From Siderastrea radians (lineage: Eukaryota; Cnidaria; Anthozoa; Scleractinia; Rhizangiidae): DNA of 64,000 nt. Position numbers and translations under genes: made by a program. Location: the NCBI GenBank assembly GCA_964017195.1, contig OZ024897.1, forward strand, positions 38,039,036 through 38,103,035, read 5' to 3'. This document shows positions 44,714 through 52,524 of the stretch, piece after piece (position 1 is the first letter of the stretch; each line of letters opens with the position of its first letter). The notes under the pieces were generated by a model, which searched no databases, had not been told where the DNA came from, and was given only the letters and a program-made list of their open reading frames with translations.

Positions 44714-44744
<31 letters not shown>

Positions 44745-45255
44745 GCACCACCACCACCAGCACCACCATCACCACCAGCACCACCACCACGTCCAGTACC
44801 ACCCCCACCACCACCACGTCCACCGCCACGTCCACCACGTCCGCCACCACGTCCGCCACCATTACCCCCAGCACCCGCGGCTGTTCGAGCACCCGCCGCC
44901 GCCGCCGCCGCCGCCAAGGGTACGCTAGGAGGTGTCGCAGGCGTTCGAGCCCCAGAAGACGCCGGGGTGGTCTGGGGCTACGGAAGGATTGACTTCCCGC
45001 ACTTCCTACCCCAGCGGGGGAAGAGGTCTGCACAGGCGATCCGAAGTCAGGCAACGATTCCAAATATCGGGTGAGGGCATCATAATCACCACCATCCTCT
45101 ATTTGATCAAAGGCTTGGGCAATCAAGTCTGAGTCCCCTGTATCCAAAATTTCTTGGATGGTCCCTGGAGACACTTGATTGCTGGTGGTCGCCCCGACCC
45201 CAGCCGGCGCCACGGTATCGTACGATTGCGGAGGTTGACGGTCATCGTCCGCCAT
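44339..45255 (-). CDS. Gly-rich virion-cluster protein, apparent frameshift
   Basis: Starts at ATG 45255 (M-A-D-D-D) with a TATA box 33 bp upstream. About 85 N-terminal residues are acidic and natural-looking. The start frame then runs into Arg and Val low complexity, while the frame one base away reads Ala/Thr/Pro, a roughly 80-residue Gly tract, then a plausible C-terminus (N-T-P-T-S-P-L...R-Q-A-D-L-Q-R-R-L-R) stopping at 44339. I infer one gene with a single-base shift between about 44920 and 44990, perhaps at a C-run; it could be an assembly error, polymorphism or frameshifting. The Gly tract is encoded by a CCACCA-type repeat. Possible fibre-like or scaffold protein; function unknown. 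Confidence 0.6.
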
Positions 45256-45300
45256 GCTTACTCTCTTGTTTCCTGTTCCAAGGGTCCCTTTATACTCGCT
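45256..45300 (-). promoter_or_regulatory. TATA box for the Gly-rich gene
   Basis: TATAAAG on the minus strand (45288-45294), 33 bp before ATG 45255. It sits just inside the 3' end of the ATPase gene. Confidence 0.6.
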
Positions 45301-45943
45301 TTTGATAGGTGCGCGTCCATCCTTCGTCTTTTAACAGGTGACTCAACACACGTTGTTGATCGGAGGAGGCGGGGTGTAAATCCAACACCAAATACCCATA
45401 CGGCCGGGTGGTGGCTTGATGAAACGTCTCCAACGTGTCTTTCCAAGTGGTCGGAAACGATTGCAGCATCACATTGCGTACCCCTAATTGATCCCGGGGA
45501 TTCTTGAACGCCACAATGTAATGGGCATTGCGGGAAATACTTTTAGCATAGCGACCCACGGGAAACATGTCTTGGCACAAGTACAACACCGTCACCCCTT
45601 GATGATGCGAATGTTTGGTGAATAAATCCAACACGCGTTTATCGTGACTCCCTTCATCCATTAAATCATCCAAGACCAGGACCCCCTGTCCTTGAGGAAA
45701 CCATTGCACTAAGGCGTCATGATCGGGAATCCCTTCGTGAAACACCACCCCACGATCTTGCATGCCTCGAAATCGATCTTGCCAGGCCCCATAACAATAA
45801 TGCCGTTGGGTCGGTGGGGTGTCAAACAAGTCCGCGTTCTCTACCAAGAGTTTTTCCGTAAACACGGTTTTGCCACATCCCGACGGTCCCACCACCAAGA
45901 TAGAGGAGGGGGTATGAAAACGAAACGGTTTCCCCGTTTGCAT
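45290..45943 (-). CDS. FtsK/HerA-type (A32-like) genome-packaging ATPase
   Basis: 217 aa from ATG 45943. Walker A G-P-S-G-C-G-K-T (19-26), Walker B V-L-V-L-D-D-L (88-94), a downstream Q-D-M-F sensor region (124) and a conserved R-N-A-H-Y-I-V-A-F-K-N-P-R-D block (138-151) typical of the Polinton, adintovirus and virophage packaging ATPases. It would pump DNA into the capsid formed by the neighbouring MCP. Length matches the compact form of the family. The start was placed at the ATG before Q-T-G-K-P-F because the longer frame begins with a non-ATG codon. Confidence 0.95.
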   Translation of the reverse strand: MQTGKPFRFHTPSSILVVGPSGCGKTVFTEKLLVENADLFDTPPTQRHYCYGAWQDRFRGMQDRGVVFHEGIPDHDALVQWFPQGQGVLVLDDLMDEGSHDKRVLDLFTKHSHHQGVTVLYLCQDMFPVGRYAKSISRNAHYIVAFKNPRDQLGVRNVMLQSFPTTWKDTLETFHQATTRPYGYLVLDLHPASSDQQRVLSHLLKDEGWTRTYQKRV

Positions 45944-45964
45944 GATGAGGACGACTACCCTTAG

Positions 45965-45974
45965 AAAAAAAAAA
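45965..45974 (-). terminator. T10 run, probable Pol III terminator
   Basis: Ten A on the plus strand (T10 on the minus strand), 14 nt beyond the 3' end of the tRNA-like gene: the expected RNA polymerase III stop. Confidence 0.6.
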
Positions 45975-45988
45975 GGCACCTTTTTATT

Positions 45989-46073
45989 GGAATCGGTGGG
46001 ACTCGAACCCACGCACGACCCAATCGCTATTCTGGATCAAGTCCAAAGGCTCTACCGACTGAGCTACGACTCC
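45989..46073 (-). tRNA. tRNA or tRNA-like gene, isotype uncertain
   Basis: The 85-nt sequence folds as a cloverleaf: 7-bp acceptor (GGAGTCG/CGATTCC, one G-U), D arm GCTC/GAGC with canonical A-box, T arm GTGGG/CCCAC with canonical GGTTCGAGTCC B-box. The anticodon stem TTTGG/CCAGA closes a 7-nt loop ACTTGAT, giving TTG at the anticodon position but C instead of T at position 33. The 18-nt variable region is long and could form a small stem. It may be an atypical class II tRNA, an intron-containing gene, or a non-decoding tRNA mimic. It lies between the ATPase and protease genes, inside the virion block. Confidence 0.75.
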
Positions 46074-46082
46074 GACACACGT

Positions 46083-46103
46083 TTTTTTTCCAACATATTT
46101 TAT
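46083..46103 (-). terminator. Poly(A) signal after protease/MCP unit
   Basis: The T-rich stretch with 'attttattt' gives AATAAA on the minus strand just past the protease stop codon. Confidence 0.5.
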
Positions 46104-46643
46104 TTAATCATTCCGTTGATGATACGGATGACAACACAGTTGATACCAACGGGCTTCTTGGCCTACAATCAATTGTTGAAGGCGTTGACCGGCTTGATGG
46201 TCATTGCTTACATAATCATGATCGGAAAACTCATTTAAAAAGTCTTGCAAGGTTCGTCCACGGGCTTTGGCTTTCAAATACAACAAGGCGTAATCCCCAC
46301 AACTCTTGCTTGAAATGGCTTGGAGGGACTTGCCATTGGTCACCACATACTTCCAATGGTGGACAATCCAATCTCGTAACGGGGTAGCTTGCACGTACGT
46401 GTCCAGGGGCAAAGCATAACTGTCCAGGATTTCACACACGTTTCGATCCGTCCACACCGCTAACCAATGTTGTCCCGGTTGATCGTGTGGGTCGGTATTC
46501 ACAATGTACCCTTGGGGTTGGGTCTTGAGAGGACTCTTGGGTAGTCGATCACAGGCCACCGTCCCGTAAAAGACAGGTTTCAATTGGGGGTCGTCTCGGG
46601 CTAAATAATCCAACTGGACATTATTCAAGGCCACGTGTTCCAT
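46104..46643 (-). CDS. Adenain-type (C5) maturation cysteine protease
   Basis: 179 aa. The catalytic order matches adenovirus protease: His in G-Q-H-W-L-A-V-W (His59), Asp in E-I-L-D-S-Y (Asp74) and Cys in K-S-C-G-D-Y-A-L-L-Y (Cys115), with a Gln at 109 as likely oxyanion-hole residue. It is predicted to cleave capsid and core precursors, and several neighbouring proteins carry (Q/M)-R-G-G sites compatible with this family's specificity. It sits 2 bp downstream of the MCP gene and is probably cotranscribed. All key residues present. Confidence 0.95.
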   Translation of the reverse strand: MEHVALNNVQLDYLARDDPQLKPVFYGTVACDRLPKSPLKTQPQGYIVNTDPHDQPGQHWLAVWTDRNVCEILDSYALPLDTYVQATPLRDWIVHHWKYVVTNGKSLQAISSKSCGDYALLYLKAKARGRTLQDFLNEFSDHDYVSNDHQAGQRLQQLIVGQEARWYQLCCHPYHQRND

Positions 46644-46645
46644 CT

Positions 46646-48046
46646 TCAGTGCTGGTAAATGTTATACAACACAGCTCCGTTCCTGTCAATCTCCAGCAAG
46701 TTCTCAAATTCTCCATACACGAGCACGGTTATATTGACATTGGGAGCGGCTCCAAATTCCAAGACCAGCTGTAAATCGCCGGTTTGCTTGGGGTTGAGGT
46801 TTTGACTGTCAGCACATCCATTGGCCACATTGTCAAACATGAACAAGGTACAATTTTTAGCTTGGCCCCAATCTCCCAGTTCTACCATATTGCCTTTCTT
46901 TTTACACCAGGCACCACTGGCTTGCAGAAACCGGAAGTACCCCAAGTTATCTCGGGTGCCATTGTTGTGCACTAACTGCAGGGTTTCATAAGGGTATTCT
47001 TCGCCTTTGACAATCTGTCGAATGGACGTCAGTCCAAATTTCTGGAAGCAGAAAGGATCTCGGGTCACATCTCCATTGAAGGCACGGCTGTCCAGTAACC
47101 CCACAATCAATCGGTCAGGTATTCTGCTTTGAAACAGGTTGGGGATATCAAAGCGGACCAGGTTGTTTTGCATGCTGAACGTGCGGATTTCGCTGCGAAC
47201 GGTCGGGTAAGCAGCCACTTGGCCTTCATTGTGTCTTTTGCTAGACAAACTCTGGTAGATAGCGTCATTCAAACGCAGTTGGCAGAGATGAAACCGTAGT
47301 TTCACATCCCCTTCCATCAATCGGCCAGCTAGAGCCACTCCATTGAAAAACAGGGCCGGACCATTGAAATGAAATTTCATCTTGATTTCGATGCCAGGCA
47401 CCAACAGTTTGCCGGTATGAAAGACTTCTAGGTGCGGGGTAAACACCAGACTGTGGGTGACACCTCCAGCATACTTGGCGGTTTCGGTGACCATGGCGGC
47501 CAAGGCTCCTTTGTGATTGGCACTGAGATTGGTCCAGGCTGCATTAGGGGTAGCAAAGTCTACGTTGGCAGCAGTCCATTGGGGTGGGGAATCCACTTGA
47601 TTGAACCATCCTTGGGGTCCTAACACGGTCTTGCCATCTTCTCGGTCAAAATTCAGCAAGTTTTCTAGGTAAGCTTTGTAATGATAGGTGTCAGATTGAG
47701 GACTGATCAACGTGCCATTCAAATGCAAGTCAATTTGTTTGATGATGGAATGGGCCAAATTATTGACGGGCCACAAGTTCTCATTGGCCACCAAGTTCCC
47801 GCCAGCCTCCTTTTTCAAACTCAATTCCATGGTAAAGTAACTGCGTCCCAAATCCACAAAATCGTCTAATCCAGGAATGATGAATTCCATGGGATTGATA
47901 CCCGTGGTGGTGGGTTGAATGGTAACCATGCGATAGGCATTGATGCTAATGTCCGTGGGCGGCACCTTGAAAATCCGTAACGCCGGGTTGGTGGTCCCTT
48001 CGGAACGTGGGTGAGCCGGGGCGGTTTGCGTACTCACGTCAGCCAT
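46646..48046 (-). CDS. Major capsid protein (double jelly roll)
   Basis: 466 aa, ATG 48046. Forms the trimeric hexon-like capsomer of Polinton/adintovirus virions. The N-terminal R-I-F-K-V-P-P-T-D-I-S region, F-I-I-P-G-L-D-D-F-V-D-L and L-H-L-N-G-T-L-I are characteristic of Polinton MCPs; the second half continues with strand-rich sequence and R-S-E-I-R-T-F-S-M-Q-N-N. A TATA box lies 52 bp upstream within the preceding small gene. Length is normal for the family; no interruptions. Confidence 0.95.
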   Translation of the reverse strand: MADVSTQTAPAHPRSEGTTNPALRIFKVPPTDISINAYRMVTIQPTTTGINPMEFIIPGLDDFVDLGRSYFTMELSLKKEAGGNLVANENLWPVNNLAHSIIKQIDLHLNGTLISPQSDTYHYKAYLENLLNFDREDGKTVLGPQGWFNQVDSPPQWTAANVDFATPNAAWTNLSANHKGALAAMVTETAKYAGGVTHSLVFTPHLEVFHTGKLLVPGIEIKMKFHFNGPALFFNGVALAGRLMEGDVKLRFHLCQLRLNDAIYQSLSSKRHNEGQVAAYPTVRSEIRTFSMQNNLVRFDIPNLFQSRIPDRLIVGLLDSRAFNGDVTRDPFCFQKFGLTSIRQIVKGEEYPYETLQLVHNNGTRDNLGYFRFLQASGAWCKKKGNMVELGDWGQAKNCTLFMFDNVANGCADSQNLNPKQTGDLQLVLEFGAAPNVNITVLVYGEFENLLEIDRNGAVLYNIYQH

Positions 48047-48048
48047 GT

Positions 48049-48279
48049 TTAACGTCGTCGTCGTCGTCGAGTGGTGGTACGTCGTTGTCGTGAGGGGTTT
48101 TTATACCGTCGTCGTGCTAAGCGTTGTCTCAAATCAAACCCGGGCAGTCTCATCACCTCGGGACTCAACCAGCCGCCACGTTGTCGTCGCATCAGTTTCC
48201 AAAACGGATACAGTCCTCCCCATTGAGACAAGCCCCGATCACTACGAATCCGTCGAGGTCGCGAAGGCACCGGTTCCAT
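48049..48279 (-). CDS. Small Arg-rich virion protein with QRGG motif
   Basis: 76 aa from ATG 48279. Basic throughout; R-R-Q-R-G-G-W at about residues 31-37 and an Arg-only C-terminus. The ATG overlaps the stop region of the upstream gene and the frame ends 2 bp before the MCP ATG, so it is packed like a cotranscribed gene. Probably a DNA-binding core protein cleaved by the protease. Family not recognised. Confidence 0.65.
   Translation of the reverse strand: MEPVPSRPRRIRSDRGLSQWGGLYPFWKLMRRQRGGWLSPEVMRLPGFDLRQRLARRRYKNPSRQRRTTTRRRRRR
48098..48105 (-). promoter_or_regulatory. TATA box for MCP
   Basis: TATAAAAA on the minus strand, 52 bp before the MCP ATG (48046). Confidence 0.6.
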
Positions 48280-48280
48280 T

Positions 48281-48607
48281 TCACACGCCCAAAATATCGC
48301 GGGCACGTTTGGTTTGTTTGGGAAATAAGGCACTGGCTACCCGCACGGCGTCTTTCACGTTCTTATGACTCAACGCTTTCTTGGCTTGTTTGGTGATTTC
48401 CTTTTTAAGGACGTCTTCGGCTTTGCGTTTGATACCTCGTGATAACCCTGCGTTCAATCCGCGCAAGGTGTTACTAGGCAGTTTTAAAGGATTTCGCGTG
48501 CTTTTAAGGCCTTGGAGTCCCCCACGCATGACCTCCCTTATCAACCCACTGCCATGTTGATCATACCACTCGTCGGTCCGAAATCGTGTCAAACTTCCCC
48601 CTCGCAT
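48281..48607 (-). CDS. Virion precursor with two MRGG sites
   Basis: 108 aa. M-R-G-G-S at residues 1-5 and M-R-G-G-L at 27-31 match the (M/I/L)-x-G-G-x adenain consensus. The remainder is basic and helical (L-K-K-E-I-T-K-Q-A-K-K-A-L). A TATA box lies 56 bp upstream. The short N-terminal pre-peptide between sites with a downstream amphipathic helix recalls adenovirus pVI-like cement/lytic proteins; this is analogy only. Confidence 0.7.
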   Translation of the reverse strand: MRGGSLTRFRTDEWYDQHGSGLIREVMRGGLQGLKSTRNPLKLPSNTLRGLNAGLSRGIKRKAEDVLKKEITKQAKKALSHKNVKDAVRVASALFPKQTKRARDILGV

Positions 48608-48662
48608 GGTTGTCTTCTTTGCTCTTTCACCAAGGACTATGCGTCACGTCACCCCCTTTGTC

Positions 48663-48670
48663 TTTTTATA
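48663..48670 (-). promoter_or_regulatory. TATA box for the 48607 gene
   Basis: TATAAAAA on the minus strand, 56 bp upstream of ATG 48607. It lies at the 3' end of the 48678 gene. Confidence 0.6.
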
Positions 48671-48677
48671 CCCCCTC

Positions 48678-48872
48678 TCATCGACCTTTCTTTTTCTTCC
48701 GAGTGGTCGCTGCTTCCATGGCTTTTTTGCCACCGTAACCCGCGGCACCACCCACCGCTCCCAACGCGGCGGCTTTCCCCACAGCGATCAAGGCTGGCAC
48801 GAGAGCGGCCAGAGGCAAGAGACCACCTCGTTGCCTTCTTCTTCGTCTTCGACGTGCTCTTGTCTTTGGCAT
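48678..48872 (-). CDS. Arg-rich/hydrophobic peptide with QRGG motif
   Basis: 64 aa. Arg-rich head (residues 3-13), Q-R-G-G (14-17), then an Ala/Leu/Val/Gly-rich hydrophobic stretch long enough to span a membrane (18-48) and a Lys-rich tail. A TATA-like CATAAAAAGGG lies about 25 bp upstream. Layout resembles adenovirus pX/mu-type core or small membrane-active peptides. Family not established. Confidence 0.65.
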   Translation of the reverse strand: MPKTRARRRRRRRQRGGLLPLAALVPALIAVGKAAALGAVGGAAGYGGKKAMEAATTRKKKKGR

Positions 48873-48901
48873 CTTTGATGGACCATCCCCTTTTTCCCTT
48901 T

Positions 48902-49951
48902 TTATGCCTTTTGGAAGTGCAAGGTGACCAGCGTGTTGCCTTTGCCAAACCGGACCAACTTGTCCTCGGTGCCAGACGTTTCGGTGACTTGCATTTGAAT
49001 GATTTCCACGACTTCATTACGAAGGGGTAGGTATTGAATGTGCAATGGTTCAAAGTACATGGTGCCTCTGCCTTCCCGCTTGTAGTGGATTTCTCGCAAC
49101 AAATCGGTGACGCGATTGCCGACCATCATACTGCCTGCCACGTCCGAGTACACGTGCAACGATCGTGAAGGGTCCCCCACCACCGAACGAAACGCCACAT
49201 TCAAGTTGGTGAAACGCCACCCACAACTCATACTCAATTGTAAATGATCCGGTAAAATCGAACGCACCGTCCAAAAGACCGGGTTGTGCTGATCGTCGTT
49301 CACATCGTTCCAATCGTTGCCAACGGGTTTTGTCATGTTGGGGATTTGATCCCCCATGAAGTCTTGTTGTAAGTTGGGGCCCAAAATCAACCCACTGCTA
49401 ATTTTACGTAACCATCCCATCTTGACAGCCAACTTGGTGTAGATGTACAGGGCGGGCGTGTCGGTTTTGCAATGACAGATATTGGTGTTGTCAATGAGCA
49501 GATCTTCGCCTTCCCACTTGAACTTGACGTACATGTGTTTGCCTTGATCATTGGTAAACCGACCTCCTTGAATGGCCGTTTCCTTGCGTTGTTGTTCCAA
49601 GTGAGCAATGGTGGCTTTCATGAAACTCACCCCATCCACCACCCAATCCAAATGTTGAATGTCATTAATGAGGGTTTCAGCCGTCCCTCCTCGCGAGGTC
49701 ATTTCCCCAACACTTCCCCCCGGTTTGGGGTAGTCTTGGTCCCAGGACGTCGACATGATGAACCCATCTTTTTGCACCAACTCGTACAAATTGACGTGCG
49801 TATCCGGTAAGGAAATGGCACTCAACCCCACTTGCCATCCACCCCCTGGGAGCTGTAACGGTTGAGGTAGACGAATCTTGAAGGAATTGGCTTGGTTGTT
49901 GGGAAATTCACGTCGGTTGGAATGACTCGGTAACGTCACGTAGAACGACAT
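48902..49951 (-). CDS. Penton-like minor capsid protein, paralogue 1
   Basis: 349 aa. N-terminal M-S-F-Y-V-T-L-P-S-H-S and the C-terminal H-V-Y-S-D-V-A-G-S-M-M-V-G-N-R-V-T-D-L-L...Q-Y-L-P-L-R block are typical of Polinton penton-base-like (minor capsid) proteins, predicted single jelly roll. It would occupy capsid vertices. It is followed by a homologous gene at 49965-51008; both share L-G-P-N-L-x-Q and I-Q-Y-(L/V)-P-(L/V)-R-N-E-V-V-E-I. Confidence 0.92.
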   Translation of the reverse strand: MSFYVTLPSHSNRREFPNNQANSFKIRLPQPLQLPGGGWQVGLSAISLPDTHVNLYELVQKDGFIMSTSWDQDYPKPGGSVGEMTSRGGTAETLINDIQHLDWVVDGVSFMKATIAHLEQQRKETAIQGGRFTNDQGKHMYVKFKWEGEDLLIDNTNICHCKTDTPALYIYTKLAVKMGWLRKISSGLILGPNLQQDFMGDQIPNMTKPVGNDWNDVNDDQHNPVFWTVRSILPDHLQLSMSCGWRFTNLNVAFRSVVGDPSRSLHVYSDVAGSMMVGNRVTDLLREIHYKREGRGTMYFEPLHIQYLPLRNEVVEIIQMQVTETSGTEDKLVRFGKGNTLVTLHFQKA

Positions 49952-49964
49952 GTTGTCGTCTGCT

Positions 49965-51008
49965 TCACACCACCACCTCCCTTTTAAAGTGCAGGGTCAG
50001 GAGGGTATGCCCTTCGCCAAATGTCACGAGATCCCCATTGGTTTCGGCCATCTGCGTTTCCACGATTTCCACCACTTCATTGCGTACGGGGACATATTGA
50101 ATATGTCGAGGTTCAAAGTGGGTGGTGTTTTGAGGATGGTACTTGATTTCTCGTAACAGATCCGTGATACGCCCCCCTACCATACTGCTGGTCCCTACAT
50201 CACAATACACGTGCAAAGGACGCACGGCGGGAAATTCCGACGGGACACGAAAGGTCCCGTTCAAATTGACAAACCGCCAAGGGCACGATAGACTCAATTT
50301 CAGATAATCCCCCTCCACTTTCCAAAAGGTGGGCTTGTTGCTGGTATCGCGGATATCCGTCGGGTCCGGAATGGTAGACATGCCATCCAATTCTTGCAAG
50401 AGATTCGGACCCAATCGATACTGGCCGGGGGACGGTTCTTCAATCCATCCCATTCTCAGGGCCAAGGTTCTGCCCCATGACACGCGTGCCACATGGGTTT
50501 TGTAATCCACTGGCTTGGTATTCAATAACAAATCCCCTTCGGTGGTCCATTCAAAGGTCGGGTACATTTTGACGCCATCGGACCCCACCCATTTGTCTTT
50601 GGGTTTGATTCGTTTCGCCCGTTCTTGCTGGTAACGATACACCAGTTGGTGAAAAAATTGAACTCCCGTCAACGAGGTCATCTCCTTTCTCATGTCTTGA
50701 GCCTTCACGGTCCATTCCTGCTCTTCATACCACCATGCCTCGCTCCCCCAATGGTCTATTTTGAAGTCGTGTTCGTGCCATCGTACGTACAACAGAGGAT
50801 GGGAATCGCCCACGCCTCCTTCTTCCGCGACCACCGGAATGGTGGGTAAGGATAAACTGACCATGCCCACCATCCATCCGCGTCCCACAAATCGAATGGG
50901 TTTGGGCAACCGATTTCGGAAATGATGACTCTTGTTGCCAGGAAACTCTTTGGTACTCGCATGACTCATCAACGTCACGTAAAACGACGAGTTGGGGACG
51001 AACGTCAT
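49965..51008 (-). CDS. Penton-like minor capsid protein, paralogue 2
   Basis: 347 aa, homologous to the 48902 protein along its length: S-F-Y-V-T-L-M-S-H near the N-terminus, the shared L-G-P-N-L-L-Q-E, H-V-Y-C-D-V-G-T-S-S-M-V-G-G-R and P-V-R-N-E-V-V-E-I-V blocks, and a C-terminal L-H-F-K-R. It lies 4 bp downstream of the integrase gene. Tandem duplication followed by divergence is the simplest reading; it may form a distinct vertex or another single-jelly-roll part. Confidence 0.9.
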   Translation of the reverse strand: MTFVPNSSFYVTLMSHASTKEFPGNKSHHFRNRLPKPIRFVGRGWMVGMVSLSLPTIPVVAEEGGVGDSHPLLYVRWHEHDFKIDHWGSEAWWYEEQEWTVKAQDMRKEMTSLTGVQFFHQLVYRYQQERAKRIKPKDKWVGSDGVKMYPTFEWTTEGDLLLNTKPVDYKTHVARVSWGRTLALRMGWIEEPSPGQYRLGPNLLQELDGMSTIPDPTDIRDTSNKPTFWKVEGDYLKLSLSCPWRFVNLNGTFRVPSEFPAVRPLHVYCDVGTSSMVGGRITDLLREIKYHPQNTTHFEPRHIQYVPVRNEVVEIVETQMAETNGDLVTFGEGHTLLTLHFKREVVV

Positions 51009-51012
51009 TGTT

Positions 51013-52143
51013 TTAGTCGCGTCGTCGTCGTCTTTTGGGTGGACTTGTCTCTTTGGGGGGGTTTTTCCTAGGTTGAAGAGAGGTCACGTCTCCACGAGCA
51101 ATCCAACTATTGTACTTGTCGGGCCACCCTTTCCACTTGACCAACCATCGATCTTTTTGACGCTTAAGTACCTTTTCGATACGAAACACGTCGGACACAT
51201 GGACTTTTTGTAAATCCTCTTCATAAAACGTGCCTTGGACCGGGGTCTTATCCCATTCGCGAATCTTATAGGTGGGCACCGGGCCCGGGATCACACGATG
51301 CACCACAAACACTTCTTCGGTCCAACCAGGTAAATAGCCTTTTTCAAAGGTGCGATGAATCTTGTTCAGACGCACCCGATCGCCTACGTTGAATTGAGGT
51401 TTTTTCTGGCTTTTCAATCGTTTGGCATACAATCGTTTCCACACGGCTTCTTCGTTGTCCCACGTCACGTCTTGGGGGGCCATGCCAATACTTCGATGAC
51501 GCGTGGCATTATAGCCTTGCACCAACTCGGGTAAGACATCGTCAAAGCGTAAGGTGTTGGCCGCGGTGAAATAACGGTACAGCCGTTCTTTCAAGGTGCG
51601 GTTAAATCGTTCCACCACACTGGCCTTCGCATCCCCTTCCGTCGAAAAATGGTGAATCCCTTGCTCGTCGAGCCATCGTTGAAACGTCCGGTTGTAAAAT
51701 TCCTTCCCCCGATCCGTTTGCAATCGGTTGGGGTGTCGTCGTCCTTTCACAATCGTCTCAAAGGCTTTCACGAGGGCCACGCCGGTTTTGTCTTTCAAGG
51801 GTTGCACCCACGCGTATTTGGACAAGACATCCACGACCGTCAGTAAATAGCGTAGGCCCCGATTATATTTGGCCAACGGTTGGACTTCGACTAAATCCGC
51901 CACCCATTGATCGTCTAACCCTCCCACCACCACGGGGACCGTGGGAAAACGACGACGCCGAGGTTTATGTAACGTGTAGGCCAAATCCTGTTCCAAGAGC
52001 CGTTGGGCTTTCTTCAAAGGGAGACGATGGGCTTTGGCAAACCGTTGCACGCCTCCTAAACTCCCCGGGGCCCGAGGATCGTGGTAACGATTCAACCATG
52101 ATGGGGAGACCTTTTTCTTTCGAGGGGCCATACGTTCTGACAT
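51013..52143 (-). CDS. int: Retroviral-type integrase with chromodomain
   Basis: 376 aa. N-terminal W-L-N-R-Y-H-D-P-R-A-P-G-S-L-G-G block, rve catalytic core with Asp83 (W-V-A-D-L), Asp144 (Q-T-D-R-G-K-E-F) and Glu178 (V-V-E-R-F-N-R-T) forming the D,D,E triad, then a G-D-R-V-R-L SH3-like segment and a C-terminal chromodomain (about 318-350; W-L-V-K-W-K-G-W). It would insert the element with the 6-bp duplication seen. The chromodomain is predicted to guide insertion towards modified chromatin. Complete and intact. Confidence 0.96.
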   Translation of the reverse strand: MSERMAPRKKKVSPSWLNRYHDPRAPGSLGGVQRFAKAHRLPLKKAQRLLEQDLAYTLHKPRRRRFPTVPVVVGGLDDQWVADLVEVQPLAKYNRGLRYLLTVVDVLSKYAWVQPLKDKTGVALVKAFETIVKGRRHPNRLQTDRGKEFYNRTFQRWLDEQGIHHFSTEGDAKASVVERFNRTLKERLYRYFTAANTLRFDDVLPELVQGYNATRHRSIGMAPQDVTWDNEEAVWKRLYAKRLKSQKKPQFNVGDRVRLNKIHRTFEKGYLPGWTEEVFVVHRVIPGPVPTYKIREWDKTPVQGTFYEEDLQKVHVSDVFRIEKVLKRQKDRWLVKWKGWPDKYNSWIARGDVTSLQPRKNPPKETSPPKRRRRRD

Positions 52144-52445
52144 TCATCCCATAACGTGGATATGGTGGGGACGGTGTGGGGATGCGCCTTTTGAATGATT
52201 CGATACCATCGCCACGCGTTCGGGTGGGCTTTTAACCATACGACAAACACCACCCATCGATACAGGTTGCGGTCCACGTGGGTTTCTTCAAAGATCTGAA
52301 GAGGATGCGTGTCCTCGGGACATGGGGGTATGGGGATTTGGGTGCCGGGTTGATGATCATATAAGACTTGGCACAGGGATTGATGGCATTGCCATTGCCC
52401 CAGGGACCAGAGAGACTCCCACGCATACGACACAGCAGACTCCAT
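52092..52445 (-). CDS. Hypothetical Trp-rich protein upstream of integrase
   Basis: 117 aa from ATG 52445; no family recognised. Rich in Trp and His with a hydrophobic patch (Y-R-W-V-V-F-V-V-W-L). It overlaps the integrase 5' end by about 50 nt in another frame. No antisense alternative is better; it could be a real small gene or part of a transcript leader. Confidence 0.45.
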   Translation of the reverse strand: MESAVSYAWESLWSLGQWQCHQSLCQVLYDHQPGTQIPIPPCPEDTHPLQIFEETHVDRNLYRWVVFVVWLKAHPNAWRWYRIIQKAHPHTVPTISTLWDECQNVWPLERKRSPHHG

Positions 52446-52524
52446 GGTCACAATGATAACATCATTTATTCCTACTCCTTTTTAATACATTAAAAGAGAC
52501 CTAGACGGCCACAGGCGACGGTCT
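52446..52524. other. Short intergenic region
   Basis: Between two minus-strand genes. Contains 'ttttaatacattaaaag', a possible weak promoter or poly(A) context (TTTATT near 52462 gives AATAAA on the minus strand). Nothing else seen. Confidence 0.35.

Noticed and set aside
44501..45074. Plus-strand Thr-, Pro- and His-rich frames
   Set aside because: Produced by translating the CCACCA-type repeat in other frames of the Gly-rich gene.
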